From Deltaproteobacteria bacterium (GTDB lineage: Bacteria > Myxococcota_A > Polyangia > Polyangiales > Houyiibacteriaceae), in assembly GCA_017644045.1 (NCBI GenBank), contig JAEPMI010000003.1:186001-250000 (forward strand): a stretch of 64,000 nucleotides of DNA, written 5' to 3'. Below, piece by piece: positions 46,585-55,380 of the stretch (position 1 is its first letter; each line of letters starts with the position of its first letter). The notes under the pieces were generated by a model. It had not been told where the DNA came from and ran no database searches. It worked only from the letters and a program-made list of their open reading frames with translations. Position numbers and translations under genes: made by a program.

Positions 46585-48294
46585 TCAGGCGGTCGCGCGC
46601 AGCGGCGCGCTCTCGTTCTCGGCGGTCGCGTCCAGCTCTTCGGTCTCTTCGAAGGGCGGATCGTCGGGGACCTTCTCGTTGCGGAGCAGCGGCAGCGACC
46701 ACTTGTCGAGGCCGGGCACCTGGATCTTCACCCAGTAGTCGCGCCAGCAGACGTCGGCGACGTCGAAGCCGAAGAGCTCCCGCTCCTCGTCGCTCAGGCG
46801 CTCCGTCGCCGCGACCAGGTGGCCGGTGCGGAAGACGTAGGCGATCTCGTTCACGAAGGGCAGGTACACCCGCAGCATGTCGTCCACCTGGCCGAGCTTC
46901 CGGTCGGTGGTCCGGCAGTCCATCGAGAACTTCCGCAGCTTCTCGTCGAGCTTCGGTCCGTCGATCTTGTCGTAGAGCTTCGGCGAGACGTTCTCCTGCA
47001 GCTTGAACTTGCGCAGGAACTTTCGCGTCGCGCGCGCCACGAGGCGCATCCGGCGATGGCCGAAGACCTCGTTCGGGTCCGGCTCCGCGCAGATCGGGTC
47101 GAGCTTCGAGAGGACCTTCTTCTCGAAGTCGTCGCCGCGCCGCGCGTACATGCGGCGGATGCCGATGCCGGTGAGCTCGACGGCCCGACGGAACGTGAAG
47201 GGGTTCACGTCGCTCGAGCCACACTGGTAGATCGCTTCGGCGCGGTCACGGAGCGCGTCGGCGACCACGAGCACCATCGAGCGCGCGACGGTGTCGACCG
47301 GCACGATGTCGAAGTTGTTGGTCTCGCGCGCCGGGAAGCGCTGGAAGGTGGTCGAGAGGAGCCAGACCAGGGGGCCCGAGGTGTTGATGCCCTCGTTCCA
47401 GCCCTCGAAGGGATAGTTGCGCGCGCACTCGACGATCGCCGGACGGAACGTCGTGGTGGTCACGTCCTCGCGGGTCTCGATGAGGTGCTCGCTGAGCGCC
47501 TTCGAGTAGGTGTAGATGTTCGGCCAGCCGAGCGCCTCGGCGCGGTCCATCGCGTAGTCGATGCGCTGGCTCTTGGTCTCCTGCGCGGCGATGCCCTCCT
47601 CGAGGGTGCGGAGCTCTTCCTCCGGGTCGAAGGTCGTGCCGTTCGGCGAGACGCCGACCTCGATCGACTCCTCGATCGTCGTGGAGCGACGGCCGGCGAC
47701 GAAGGTCGTCGACACGTGGATGTAGCGCTTGCCGCGGGACCGAGCGGCCAGGTCCGCGGCGTGCTGGGCGCCGTGAATGTTCGCGTCGATCGCCATCTGC
47801 GGATCGGGCTCGAAGTCGGTGAGACCGGCGAAGTGCACGACCGCGTCGACGTCCGTGAGGATCGCGTCGGCCTCGGCCTCGCTCAGACCGCAGAGCGGCT
47901 CGACGAGCTTGGCCTCGAGCACGCGGATCTTCTCGCGGATGAGCTTGCGGAACGCCTTCGCGCCGAGCTTCGCGCGCAGCGGACGGAACGCGGGCGAGCG
48001 CTCGACGATCCACTGGAAGCGTGCGTCGGCATCCTCGCCCTTCTTCGGGCGGATGACGACGGTCGCGCGACCGATCTCGGGCAGGTGGTCGAGCACCATC
48101 GCGAGCCAGACCTTGCCGAGGAACCCGGTCACGCCGGTCACCAGCAGGTGCTTGCCGGCGAAGGTCTCCGCGATCGACGGCCCCTTCAGCGCGATGCCCT
48201 CGGCACCGAGCGAGTGGCCGTTGCCGTTCTCGTGGCCGTTGCCGTTGTGGCCGTTGTGGCCGTTCTTCTTCGGTTCGCTCACGCGACTCTCCAT
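46585..48294 (-). CDS. fatty acyl reductase (male-sterility/SDR family)
   Basis: 569 aa from ATG 48294; a GTG at 48282 preceded by GGAG may be the true start. After a low-complexity Asn-Gly-His N-terminus the Rossmann fold VTGVTGFLGKVWL is near 52-64, the HVSTTFVAG segment and YTYSKALSE catalytic block follow, and a C-terminal FAR-type helical domain is present (about 350-520). It should reduce a fatty acyl thioester toward aldehyde or alcohol. The alcohol could be linked to glycerol as an ether by later enzymes. The last 20 residues are acidic. Confidence 0.85.
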   Translation of the reverse strand: MESRVSEPKKNGHNGHNGNGHENGNGHSLGAEGIALKGPSIAETFAGKHLLVTGVTGFLGKVWLAMVLDHLPEIGRATVVIRPKKGEDADARFQWIVERSPAFRPLRAKLGAKAFRKLIREKIRVLEAKLVEPLCGLSEAEADAILTDVDAVVHFAGLTDFEPDPQMAIDANIHGAQHAADLAARSRGKRYIHVSTTFVAGRRSTTIEESIEVGVSPNGTTFDPEEELRTLEEGIAAQETKSQRIDYAMDRAEALGWPNIYTYSKALSEHLIETREDVTTTTFRPAIVECARNYPFEGWNEGINTSGPLVWLLSTTFQRFPARETNNFDIVPVDTVARSMVLVVADALRDRAEAIYQCGSSDVNPFTFRRAVELTGIGIRRMYARRGDDFEKKVLSKLDPICAEPDPNEVFGHRRMRLVARATRKFLRKFKLQENVSPKLYDKIDGPKLDEKLRKFSMDCRTTDRKLGQVDDMLRVYLPFVNEIAYVFRTGHLVAATERLSDEERELFGFDVADVCWRDYWVKIQVPGLDKWSLPLLRNEKVPDDPPFEETEELDATAENESAPLRATA

Positions 48295-48319
48295 CCCTGA
48301 TGCGCTCTCACCACGGAGC

Positions 48320-48997
48320 TCACTTCTCGACGACCGGCCACTCGTGATCGCGCGCCAGCCGGCGCAGCTGTCGATCCGGGTTCACCGCGCACGGCTGCCC
48401 GATGGCGCTCAGCAGCAGGCTGTCCGCCCCGCTCGCGCCGTAGGCCCAGCTCGCGCCGAGGTCGATGCCGTTCTCCTGCGCGAAGGCGCGGGCCCACTGG
48501 CCGGAGACGTTGCCGCCGATGACCGGATCCTCGAGGCGGCCGGTGGCCTTCTCGCTGCGGATCTCGAGGCGGTTGCAGATCAGGTCGTCGGCCTCGAGCT
48601 CTTCCGCGAGCGGCCCGACGATCAGGTCGATGTTGTCGCTGACCAGCACGATGCGCCGGCCCTGCTTGCGGGCCTTCTTCAGGAGCTCGGCGCCGATCTC
48701 GAGGACCTCGCCGGTCACGTACTTCTCGACGTACTCCTCGGCGAGCAGCACCAGCCGGTCCTCGCTCATCCCGCGCAGACCCATCCAGGTCACCCGCGTG
48801 CTCGTGGCGCCGGTGCGCAGCTCGCCCGCGAAGGAGAGCGGCGCCGCGAGGGCCACGTTCCCGAGCCGCGCGATCCGCTCACCGACGCCCTGGGCGTTGG
48901 AGGCCAGCCAGGCGGCAGCGGCGAGCGGTCCTCGCTCCAGAAGGGTCCCCTCGACCCGGAAAAACGCCGCGGAGCGGCCAGTCTCAGTATCCGTCAT
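48320..48997 (-). CDS. HAD-superfamily-like protein lacking catalytic aspartates
   Basis: 225 aa from ATG 48997, supported by GAGGA five bases upstream. It has the shape of a HAD-IB phosphatase (RIVLVSDN motif II, VNPDRQLRRLA near the end) but motif I reads AFFRVEGTLL instead of AFFDxDGT, and motif IV reads YGASGADS instead of GDSxxD. Both the nucleophile and the general acid are therefore missing. It is the first gene of the lipid operon. It may be a structural or regulatory pseudo-phosphatase, or use another mechanism. Start region overlaps nothing upstream. Confidence 0.8.
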   Translation of the reverse strand: MTDTETGRSAAFFRVEGTLLERGPLAAAAWLASNAQGVGERIARLGNVALAAPLSFAGELRTGATSTRVTWMGLRGMSEDRLVLLAEEYVEKYVTGEVLEIGAELLKKARKQGRRIVLVSDNIDLIVGPLAEELEADDLICNRLEIRSEKATGRLEDPVIGGNVSGQWARAFAQENGIDLGASWAYGASGADSLLLSAIGQPCAVNPDRQLRRLARDHEWPVVEK

Positions 48998-49103
48998 CGT
49001 CGTCCTCATCGGCGCAGCCGACAAAAGTGCTGCGATCTCGGTGTCTTCGACGCGCAAATGACCCGTCGAAGTGCCTGATGAGCTGGCGTCTTAGCTCAAC
49101 TAG

Positions 49104-49117
49104 ACTGACGTGTCAGT
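49104..49117. promoter_or_regulatory. palindromic operator candidate of the lipid operon
   Basis: ACTGAC-GT-GTCAGT, perfect 6-bp arms with a two-base centre, 107 bases before the first gene of the operon. Its form matches operators of acyl-responsive TetR repressors. Overlapping it on the minus strand is CTGACA with TAAGAC 17 bases on, a weak promoter candidate. Confidence 0.55.
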
Positions 49118-49268
49118 ACTTTTTGTCATCGTTTCGTGATCCAACGCTCACCCAGCCGAAACATGACCCAACGGTCACAAATGATTGAGCTTTCCGGTAA
49201 GGGCCGTGATTCCCCGACCCTCGCGGGCGCGGAGCTCGGGCCGACTGCGAGTCTCGCGCGAACCGAGT
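49118..49268. other. intergenic region upstream of the lipid operon
   Basis: Together with 48998-49103 this leaves 271 bases without a gene, the largest gap in the window. It contains the palindrome at 49104-49117 and short A/T-rich blocks near 49120 and 49135. No open frame with a plausible start and no RNA gene were recognised. Confidence 0.4.
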
Positions 49269-50807
49269 TCAGCGACACGCGAGGCGCCGGCAGCGCGCTC
49301 CGGGTGCCGTCAGGCAGGCGGCCACCTCTTCGCAGGGGTCCGAGCCGTCCGCCCAGCAGTAGATGACGTCGATGTGCTCGCCGCAGTCCGCGGTGTTGGT
49401 CGAGTAGTACTCGTCCCAGCGGCAGCTGCCGTCGGGGTTCGCCTCGCAGCTGTTCCCCGGCGACTCGCTGATGACCGAGCCGTCACAGTCGAAGTCGAAG
49501 CCGAGGCTGTTTGCGTGGGCGAAGAACTCGGTCTGCCCTGGGAAGGTCCGAGCGTCGCTGTCGAGGCAGTCTTCGTTCGCCACCCCGACAGGCTCTCGAG
49601 CGGTCGTTCCGTCCGGACACTCCGCGGCGCACACGCCCATGACGGACGCGGACGCGAGCGCGAAGCCATCGCCGTCGCCGTCCGCCCAGCAGCTCAGGGT
49701 CACCCCTTCGTCGGTGGCGCCGTCGCAGTCGTCGTCCATCCCGTTGCAGATCTCCGGGCTCGCCGGCACCTCGTCCACGCAGGGGCCCCAACCCTCGGCG
49801 TTGCATCGCTGGACGCCGCGCACACACGCGCCCACGTCGCTGCCACAGACGCGGAACTCCATGTCGCAGGTGCAGCCGTCGTCCGCGGCTCCGTCGCAGT
49901 CTTCGTCGAGGTCGTTCGCACAGATCTCGGCCGTCGGCGCGATGCCGCAGGCGCCCCAGACGCCGCTGACGCAGAGCTGGGTGGAGCTCGCACAGACACC
50001 GGGGAAGGGGCAGGTCCGCGTGTCTCCGTTCGTGCACTCGCATCCGCCGCTCGGGTCGTTCGGCGTGCCGCTGCAGTCGTCGTCGACCATGGCGTCGTCG
50101 CATCGGTCGAACGCCCCGGGGTGAATGGAGCCATCGGTGTCGTCGCAGTCGTCCGTGGCACGGGCGTACCCGGCGGGCGCGACGCAGGCGTCCATCGTCG
50201 CGGCGCCGTCCGCGCTGGTCGCGTGGCCGTCGCCGTCGGCGTCGAGGGTGAAGGTGGTGAGCACCCCTTCGTCGACCGTGCCGTCGCAGTCCTGATCGAT
50301 ACCGTCGCACTCCTCGGCTTCGGTCGGGTGCACGTTCACGTCGCCGTCGTCGCAATCCGGACCGCACTCGTCGCCATTGCAGCAGAGCGCCGACTCGTAG
50401 CCGTCCGCGTCGGCGTCCCGTCCGCCGAGCGTGCTCGGGTCACAGTCCTCGTCGACTCCGTCGGCGTCGCAGACCTCGGTTCCGCTCGGGTTGGCGTCTG
50501 CGTTGGAGTCGTCGCAATCGTCGCCACCGCATTCGACGGCGTCGTGCCCGTCTCCGTCGGCATCCGGCGTGGTGGTGCAGTCCGCTTCACAGCGGTCGCC
50601 GGCCTCGTCGCAGGTCGCGCCGGCGGCACATGGCGCGGTGCCGGGCTCGCAGCCGTCGGCCCCACAGCGTTCGTCGCCGTTGCAGAAGCTGCCGTCGTCG
50701 CAGTCGGAGTCGGCGGCGCAGCCGGTGTCCGCGTCGGGCTCGACTACGGCGTCGTCACCGCAGGCGGCCAGCGACAACAAGAAGAGGAACGTGAATCGGC
50801 GGGTCAT
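49269..50807 (-). CDS. DCDD metal-binding-repeat lipoprotein, second of a tandem pair
   Basis: 512 aa. Lipobox LAAC near residue 16 after a basic signal. The mature part is about ten Asp/Cys modules (DCDDSNADANPSG, CDGIDQDCDG and similar) and an unusual module CTNGDTRTCPF..CASSTQLC.SGVWG. It is a close paralogue of the gene at 50804-52366 and overlaps it by four bases (ATGA), so the pair is one transcript and arose by tandem duplication. Likely cell-surface lipoprotein binding divalent cations. The C-terminus holds an extra Cys-rich segment. Confidence 0.85.
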   Translation of the reverse strand: MTRRFTFLFLLSLAACGDDAVVEPDADTGCAADSDCDDGSFCNGDERCGADGCEPGTAPCAAGATCDEAGDRCEADCTTTPDADGDGHDAVECGGDDCDDSNADANPSGTEVCDADGVDEDCDPSTLGGRDADADGYESALCCNGDECGPDCDDGDVNVHPTEAEECDGIDQDCDGTVDEGVLTTFTLDADGDGHATSADGAATMDACVAPAGYARATDDCDDTDGSIHPGAFDRCDDAMVDDDCSGTPNDPSGGCECTNGDTRTCPFPGVCASSTQLCVSGVWGACGIAPTAEICANDLDEDCDGAADDGCTCDMEFRVCGSDVGACVRGVQRCNAEGWGPCVDEVPASPEICNGMDDDCDGATDEGVTLSCWADGDGDGFALASASVMGVCAAECPDGTTAREPVGVANEDCLDSDARTFPGQTEFFAHANSLGFDFDCDGSVISESPGNSCEANPDGSCRWDEYYSTNTADCGEHIDVIYCWADGSDPCEEVAACLTAPGARCRRLACR

Positions 50808-52366
50808 CGGCAGGGGGTCCGGAACATGTCACCGCAGTCGCCCGAGGCGGGAGTGCAGCGGAAGACTTCCTCGCAGTAGAGCGAAGAGCCGCCCATGGTG
50901 GCGCACGCGACGTAGGTGCTCGCCTCTCCGCAGTCCGTCAGCGTGGTGTAGCCACTCGTTGGCGATAGACAGGAGCCATCGGCTGCCGACGGGCAGCTGC
51001 CGCCCGTCACGGTGGACGTGCGCGTCTCCACCCCGTCGCAGTCGTAGTCGAACCCGCCGCCGTCGGTCCGCGGGGTGCGGAAGCCGCCGAACTGACCGGG
51101 GTGGACCCGCGCGTCGTCGGCCTGACAGTCGCGGAGGGCCGGATCGGTCGGGTCACGATCCGTCGTGCCGCTCGGACACTCGGTGCCGCACATCCCAGTG
51201 CCGCTGACCGTCGGCGGCGCGTAGCCGTCTCCGTCCGAGTCCTCGAAGCAGACCACGTAGACCCCTTCGTCGGTGTCGCCGTCGCAGTCGTCGTCCAGCT
51301 CATTACAGGTCTCGGGGTTCGGGTCGTCCGCGCCCACGCACGGGCCCCACGAGCCATCGCTCGCGCAGAGCTGGATCCCGCGACCGCACTGCCCGACGTC
51401 GGTCCCGCAGAAGCGGAAGTCGTCTTCGCACACGCAGCCGTCGTCGGCGGCTCCGTCGCAGTCTTCGTCGATGCCGTTGTCGCAGACCTCGTCGCTCGGG
51501 AGGATGGAGCACTCTGCCCAGACGCCGCTGACGCAGGTCTGGGTCCCCGCGCCGCACACCCCTGGGAGCGGACACCCACGGCTGTCCCCATCCGAGCAGC
51601 CGCAGCCGCCCGCCGGGTCGTTGGGGGTGCCGCTGCAGTCGTCGTCGACCATCTCGGCGTCGCACCGGTCGTAGGCGCCGGGATGCGTGCTCCCGATCGA
51701 GTCGTCGCAGTCGTCGGTGGACTCGGCGAAGCCCGCGGGCGCCACGCAGCCCACGACCGTCTCCGCGCCGTCGGCGTCAGACCCGTGTCCGTCTCGGTCG
51801 GCGTCGACCGTGTAGGTGACCACCACCGTCTCGTCGACCATCGCGTCGCAGTCGTCGTCGAGCATGTTGCAGGTCTCGGCCTCGCCCGGGTGGCGCGCCG
51901 GGTTGTCGTCGTCGCAGTCGTTCCCGCAGTTGGTGCCGTTGCAGCAAGCCGCGTCGACGAAGCCGTCTTCGTCGGCGTCGATCCCCCCGAGCGTCACCGG
52001 GTCGCAGTCCTCGTCGACGCCGAAGTCGTCGCACACCTCGGTCGCGCCAGGATGCACGTCCGCGTTGGAGTCGTCGCAGTCGCCACCGCCGCAGTCGATC
52101 GAGTCCACGCCGTCGCCGTCGGCGTCGGCCCCTTCGGAGCAGGTGGTCACGCAGCGGTCAGCCGACTCGTCGCACGTCGTGCCCGCCGCGCACGGCGAGG
52201 AACCTGGCTGACACGCCCCGTCCACGCACTGCTCGAGCCCGTTGCAGAAGACGCCGTCATCGCAGGCGTCGCACTCGTCCGTCCCGCCATCGGTCGGGAG
52301 CGGAGCATCGTCGCCACAGCCCACCAGGCCGAGGATCAGGAAGAGCAAACGGAAGCGGGGGAGCAT
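50804..52366 (-). CDS. DCDD metal-binding-repeat lipoprotein, first of a tandem pair
   Basis: 520 aa from ATG 52366 (the open frame continues upstream without a better start). Lipobox LVGC near residue 17. The mature chain repeats CDD...DG..E.CDG modules in the same order as its neighbour, with the same CSDGDSRGCPL..CGAGTQTC.SGVW insert. It differs in detail enough to be a diverged paralogue. Probably an outer-membrane-anchored protein that binds calcium or another divalent metal. Function unknown. Confidence 0.85.
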   Translation of the reverse strand: MLPRFRLLFLILGLVGCGDDAPLPTDGGTDECDACDDGVFCNGLEQCVDGACQPGSSPCAAGTTCDESADRCVTTCSEGADADGDGVDSIDCGGGDCDDSNADVHPGATEVCDDFGVDEDCDPVTLGGIDADEDGFVDAACCNGTNCGNDCDDDNPARHPGEAETCNMLDDDCDAMVDETVVVTYTVDADRDGHGSDADGAETVVGCVAPAGFAESTDDCDDSIGSTHPGAYDRCDAEMVDDDCSGTPNDPAGGCGCSDGDSRGCPLPGVCGAGTQTCVSGVWAECSILPSDEVCDNGIDEDCDGAADDGCVCEDDFRFCGTDVGQCGRGIQLCASDGSWGPCVGADDPNPETCNELDDDCDGDTDEGVYVVCFEDSDGDGYAPPTVSGTGMCGTECPSGTTDRDPTDPALRDCQADDARVHPGQFGGFRTPRTDGGGFDYDCDGVETRTSTVTGGSCPSAADGSCLSPTSGYTTLTDCGEASTYVACATMGGSSLYCEEVFRCTPASGDCGDMFRTPCR

Positions 52367-52457
52367 GTGCGGGCAATCTCCGACGAACGAGGTTCGCGTA
52401 GCGTACCCCTTCTCCCGGACAGACTGGCGGTAAAGTTCGAGCGCGACGACAGGGAGA

Positions 52458-53204
52458 TCACTCTGCCCACTCGCGCAATCGCTGGCGCCACGCACGGACG
52501 ACCGCAGCGATCGTTCCCTCTCGTTCGGTGGGCCCACGCCACTCGGCAACGGCCCGTCCACCGACCCCCGCGCAGACCAGCACCTCGTCGCCGACCGAGA
52601 CACGTAGGTCGTCGACATCCGTGATGTCGAAGACCTCGGCCATCGCGTCCTCGATCGCCCGCCACTCGTCGCTCGGCGGCGGCGGAACGAAGCGAACGCT
52701 TCGTCGTCGTCCGATCGCGCCGCCGCGCCAGCGCCCCGGATCGCTCGTGACTCGGAATACGAGCCGGTCGCCGGTGTCGCGAACGTCGATGAACCCGCCG
52801 ACCGCTTCGCCCAACTCGGGCTCCCAGTCCTCGACCCAGAGCTCGCCCTGCGAACAGAGCACCTCGCCCCAGGGATGGTAGACGTCCGGGTAGGGATCGA
52901 GCCCGACCCAGATGGACCACCGGCCTTCCCGCATCCGGTCGCGGCAACGGAAGAGCGCCGGCACTCCTGGGATGGGCTGGGCGCCTTCGACCTGACTCCG
53001 TCCATCCGGCAGCCGCGCTTGGATCGGGATCACCGAGCGCACGTGCGGTCGTCGCGGTTCGCCCGAGACCAGGCTGACCGCGACCGGCTCGCCGACGACG
53101 AAGTCGTCCGGCGCGTAGGGAGCCTCGAACGGCAGCGTGTACACACCCTCGACGACTCCGGTTCGGGTAGCCGGGTCCCATTCTCGGATGTGCCACGCGC
53201 CCAC
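52458..53204 (-). CDS. unknown protein with cold-shock-like start
   Basis: 248 aa from GTG 53204, four bases after the HIT gene stop. The N-terminal 45 residues (VGAWHIREWDPATRTGVVEG onward) resemble a cold-shock/OB segment with a WD turn and a gly-val strand, similar in style to the gene at 9337. The rest is beta-rich and charged, with GLDPYPDVYHPWGEVLCSQGELWVEDW in the middle; no family recognised. It probably shares a transcript with the HIT gene. Confidence 0.6.
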   Translation of the reverse strand: MGAWHIREWDPATRTGVVEGVYTLPFEAPYAPDDFVVGEPVAVSLVSGEPRRPHVRSVIPIQARLPDGRSQVEGAQPIPGVPALFRCRDRMREGRWSIWVGLDPYPDVYHPWGEVLCSQGELWVEDWEPELGEAVGGFIDVRDTGDRLVFRVTSDPGRWRGGAIGRRRSVRFVPPPPSDEWRAIEDAMAEVFDITDVDDLRVSVGDEVLVCAGVGGRAVAEWRGPTEREGTIAAVVRAWRQRLREWAE

Positions 53205-53208
53205 GGTC

Positions 53209-53631
<423 letters not shown>

Positions 53632-53642
53632 CGGCCGAGAGC

Positions 53643-54158
53643 CTAGTCCGCTGCGACCGCGAAGCGCCGGACGATCGGCTCCAGCCGCCGCATCGCCGCG
53701 CGGACCGCGCCCTTCGAGGCGAGCTCGAGGTCGGCTTCCCGGTTCGTGCCTCGCTGGACCGTGCCGCTCCCCTGGAGCATCGCCCGCATCTGCTCGGGCG
53801 GACCGACGGTGTGCACCGCGACGAGTGCCTTCACCTTGATGACCGACGGAGTCTCCGTCTCGAGCGTGGTCGACACGTCGAGGCGGAAGCCGCGGATCAC
53901 GTCCGCCTCGAGCGGGTCGAGCGAGCGCGCGCACTCGACGACGGCGACGTGCTCGGTGCTGGCGATCGCCTCGTGCGGCTCGCCGCTCACGCTCCGTAGC
54001 ACCTCGGCTTCGACCAGCTCGGCGTGCCGCGGCAGCTCCTCGGACGGCTCGACGACTTCGGACGGCTTCGAACACGAGGCGAGTGTCAGGCCCACCAAGA
54101 GGAGCAACGACAGTAGACGGTGGGGTCGGGCAGAGCTCACGTGAACCTCGGATCTCAT
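53643..54158 (-). CDS. small lipoprotein of unknown function
   Basis: 171 aa. Basic N-terminus, hydrophobic stretch and lipobox LASC near residue 29. The mature part has alternating strands and a C-terminal helical segment rich in Arg/Ala ([19 protein letters not shown]). No family recognised. It shares strand and close spacing (11 bases) with the HIT gene downstream, so may be in the same transcript. Confidence 0.65.
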   Translation of the reverse strand: MRSEVHVSSARPHRLLSLLLLVGLTLASCSKPSEVVEPSEELPRHAELVEAEVLRSVSGEPHEAIASTEHVAVVECARSLDPLEADVIRGFRLDVSTTLETETPSVIKVKALVAVHTVGPPEQMRAMLQGSGTVQRGTNREADLELASKGAVRAAMRRLEPIVRRFAVAAD

Positions 54159-54232
54159 GCCAACGACACGAGCACAAGGGGCAGCAGCACTGCTACTGCG
54201 CGAGAGCGTCCCCGCGGGTAGGGTGCGGGCCG

Positions 54233-54829
54233 GTGAGTGACGAACGACCGACTGGGATGCTGCGCTGGGTGATCGCCATCGCCGTGGCGCAGGCGGGGGC
54301 GCTCCTGCTGAGCGCGCTCTTCGGGCATCTGAGCAGTGGCTTCGGTGAGCCCTCTCCGGCCCTCGCGATCGCGGGCATCCTCGGCGCGGGGCTGCTCGAG
54401 GGCGCGCTCATCGGCGCGGCCCAGGCTTGGGCCGTAGGCTTCGGCGGCGAAGCCCGCTGGCGTTGGATCGGGCTGACCACGCTCGCGTTCGGCCTCTGGT
54501 GGGCGGCGGGAATCGTCGCCTCGCTCTTCGAGCCGGCCGAGCCCTCGCGGATGATGGTGGTCGTCGTCGCGTTGGTCGCTGGTGGCGGGCTCGGTCTCAT
54601 CGTCGGCGGGCTGCAGGCGGGGCGCCGACCGCCCTCGAAGCGCGCCGCGTGGGTGGGGGCGAACGTCGCGGGGTGGGCCGCCGGTTTGTTGCTCGCGGCC
54701 CTCGCCGCCGAGCTGGTCCCGGCCGGTCCCAACACCACGCTCGTCTTCGTCATTCACGCGCTGGGCGGCGCGGCGACCGGCACCGTGGTCGGTCTGACCA
54801 CCGGACCCTGGCGACCGGAGGTCACGTGA
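54233..54829 (+). CDS. small polytopic membrane protein
   Basis: 198 aa, GTG start with a GGTAGGG tract before it; an ATG at 54257 is an alternative. Five or six hydrophobic helices rich in Gly/Ala, with basic segments on one side. No catalytic motif or known family. Its stop overlaps the start of the acetyltransferase gene (GTGA), so the two are co-translated. Divergent from the lipoprotein gene. Confidence 0.65.
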   Translation: MSDERPTGMLRWVIAIAVAQAGALLLSALFGHLSSGFGEPSPALAIAGILGAGLLEGALIGAAQAWAVGFGGEARWRWIGLTTLAFGLWWAAGIVASLFEPAEPSRMMVVVVALVAGGGLGLIVGGLQAGRRPPSKRAAWVGANVAGWAAGLLLAALAAELVPAGPNTTLVFVIHALGGAATGTVVGLTTGPWRPEVT

Positions 54830-55380
54830 TCGAGCTCGCCACCCGTGCGGACGTCCCGGCCATTCTGGCGATCGCCAACGCCGCCGCGGCGCTCGGGGTC
54901 GCCAACCTGGCCACGGAGCCCGAGCCGCTCGAGCAGTGGCTGCATGCGTTCGACACGACCCACGAGCGCTATCCGTGGTTGGTCGTGCGCGACCGGGGTC
55001 GCGTGGTCGCCTTCGCCAAGGCCGGCCCGCACAAGGCGCGCGGCGCCTATGACTGGAGCGCGGACGTCACGATCTACGTCGACCCCGCCTTCCACCGGAA
55101 GGGCCTCGGTCGCCGGCTCTACGGCGTGCTCGTTCCGTTGATGCGAGCTCAGGGCTTCGCCACGCTGGTCGCGGGCATCAGCCTCCCGAACGCCGCGAGC
55201 GAAGCCCTGCACGAAGCGTTCGGCTTCGTGCGCTGCGCGACCTTCGAGCGCATCGGTTACAAGGCCGGCCGGTGGCACTCGGTCGGCTACTGGGAGAACC
55301 ACCTCCACACCGACGCCGACGCACCGGGCGCGATCCGCTCGGTGCGCGAGGCCTGGTCAGAAACGGAAGCCGATGTGTAG
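54826..55380 (+). CDS. GNAT-family N-acetyltransferase
   Basis: 184 aa, GTG start coupled to the upstream membrane gene. Typical GNAT: IELATRADVPAILAI start, an acetyl-CoA loop in VDPAFHRKGLGRRLYGVLV (the Q/RxxGxG/A-type motif A), and a conserved C-terminal strand with SVGYWE. The phosphinothricin acetyltransferase-like subfamily (Pat/Bar) fits the sequence near HKARGAYDWSADVTIYV. It could acetylate a small amine or antibiotic. The 3' end overlaps the convergent gene by 24 bases. Confidence 0.85.
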   Translation: MIELATRADVPAILAIANAAAALGVANLATEPEPLEQWLHAFDTTHERYPWLVVRDRGRVVAFAKAGPHKARGAYDWSADVTIYVDPAFHRKGLGRRLYGVLVPLMRAQGFATLVAGISLPNAASEALHEAFGFVRCATFERIGYKAGRWHSVGYWENHLHTDADAPGAIRSVREAWSETEADV

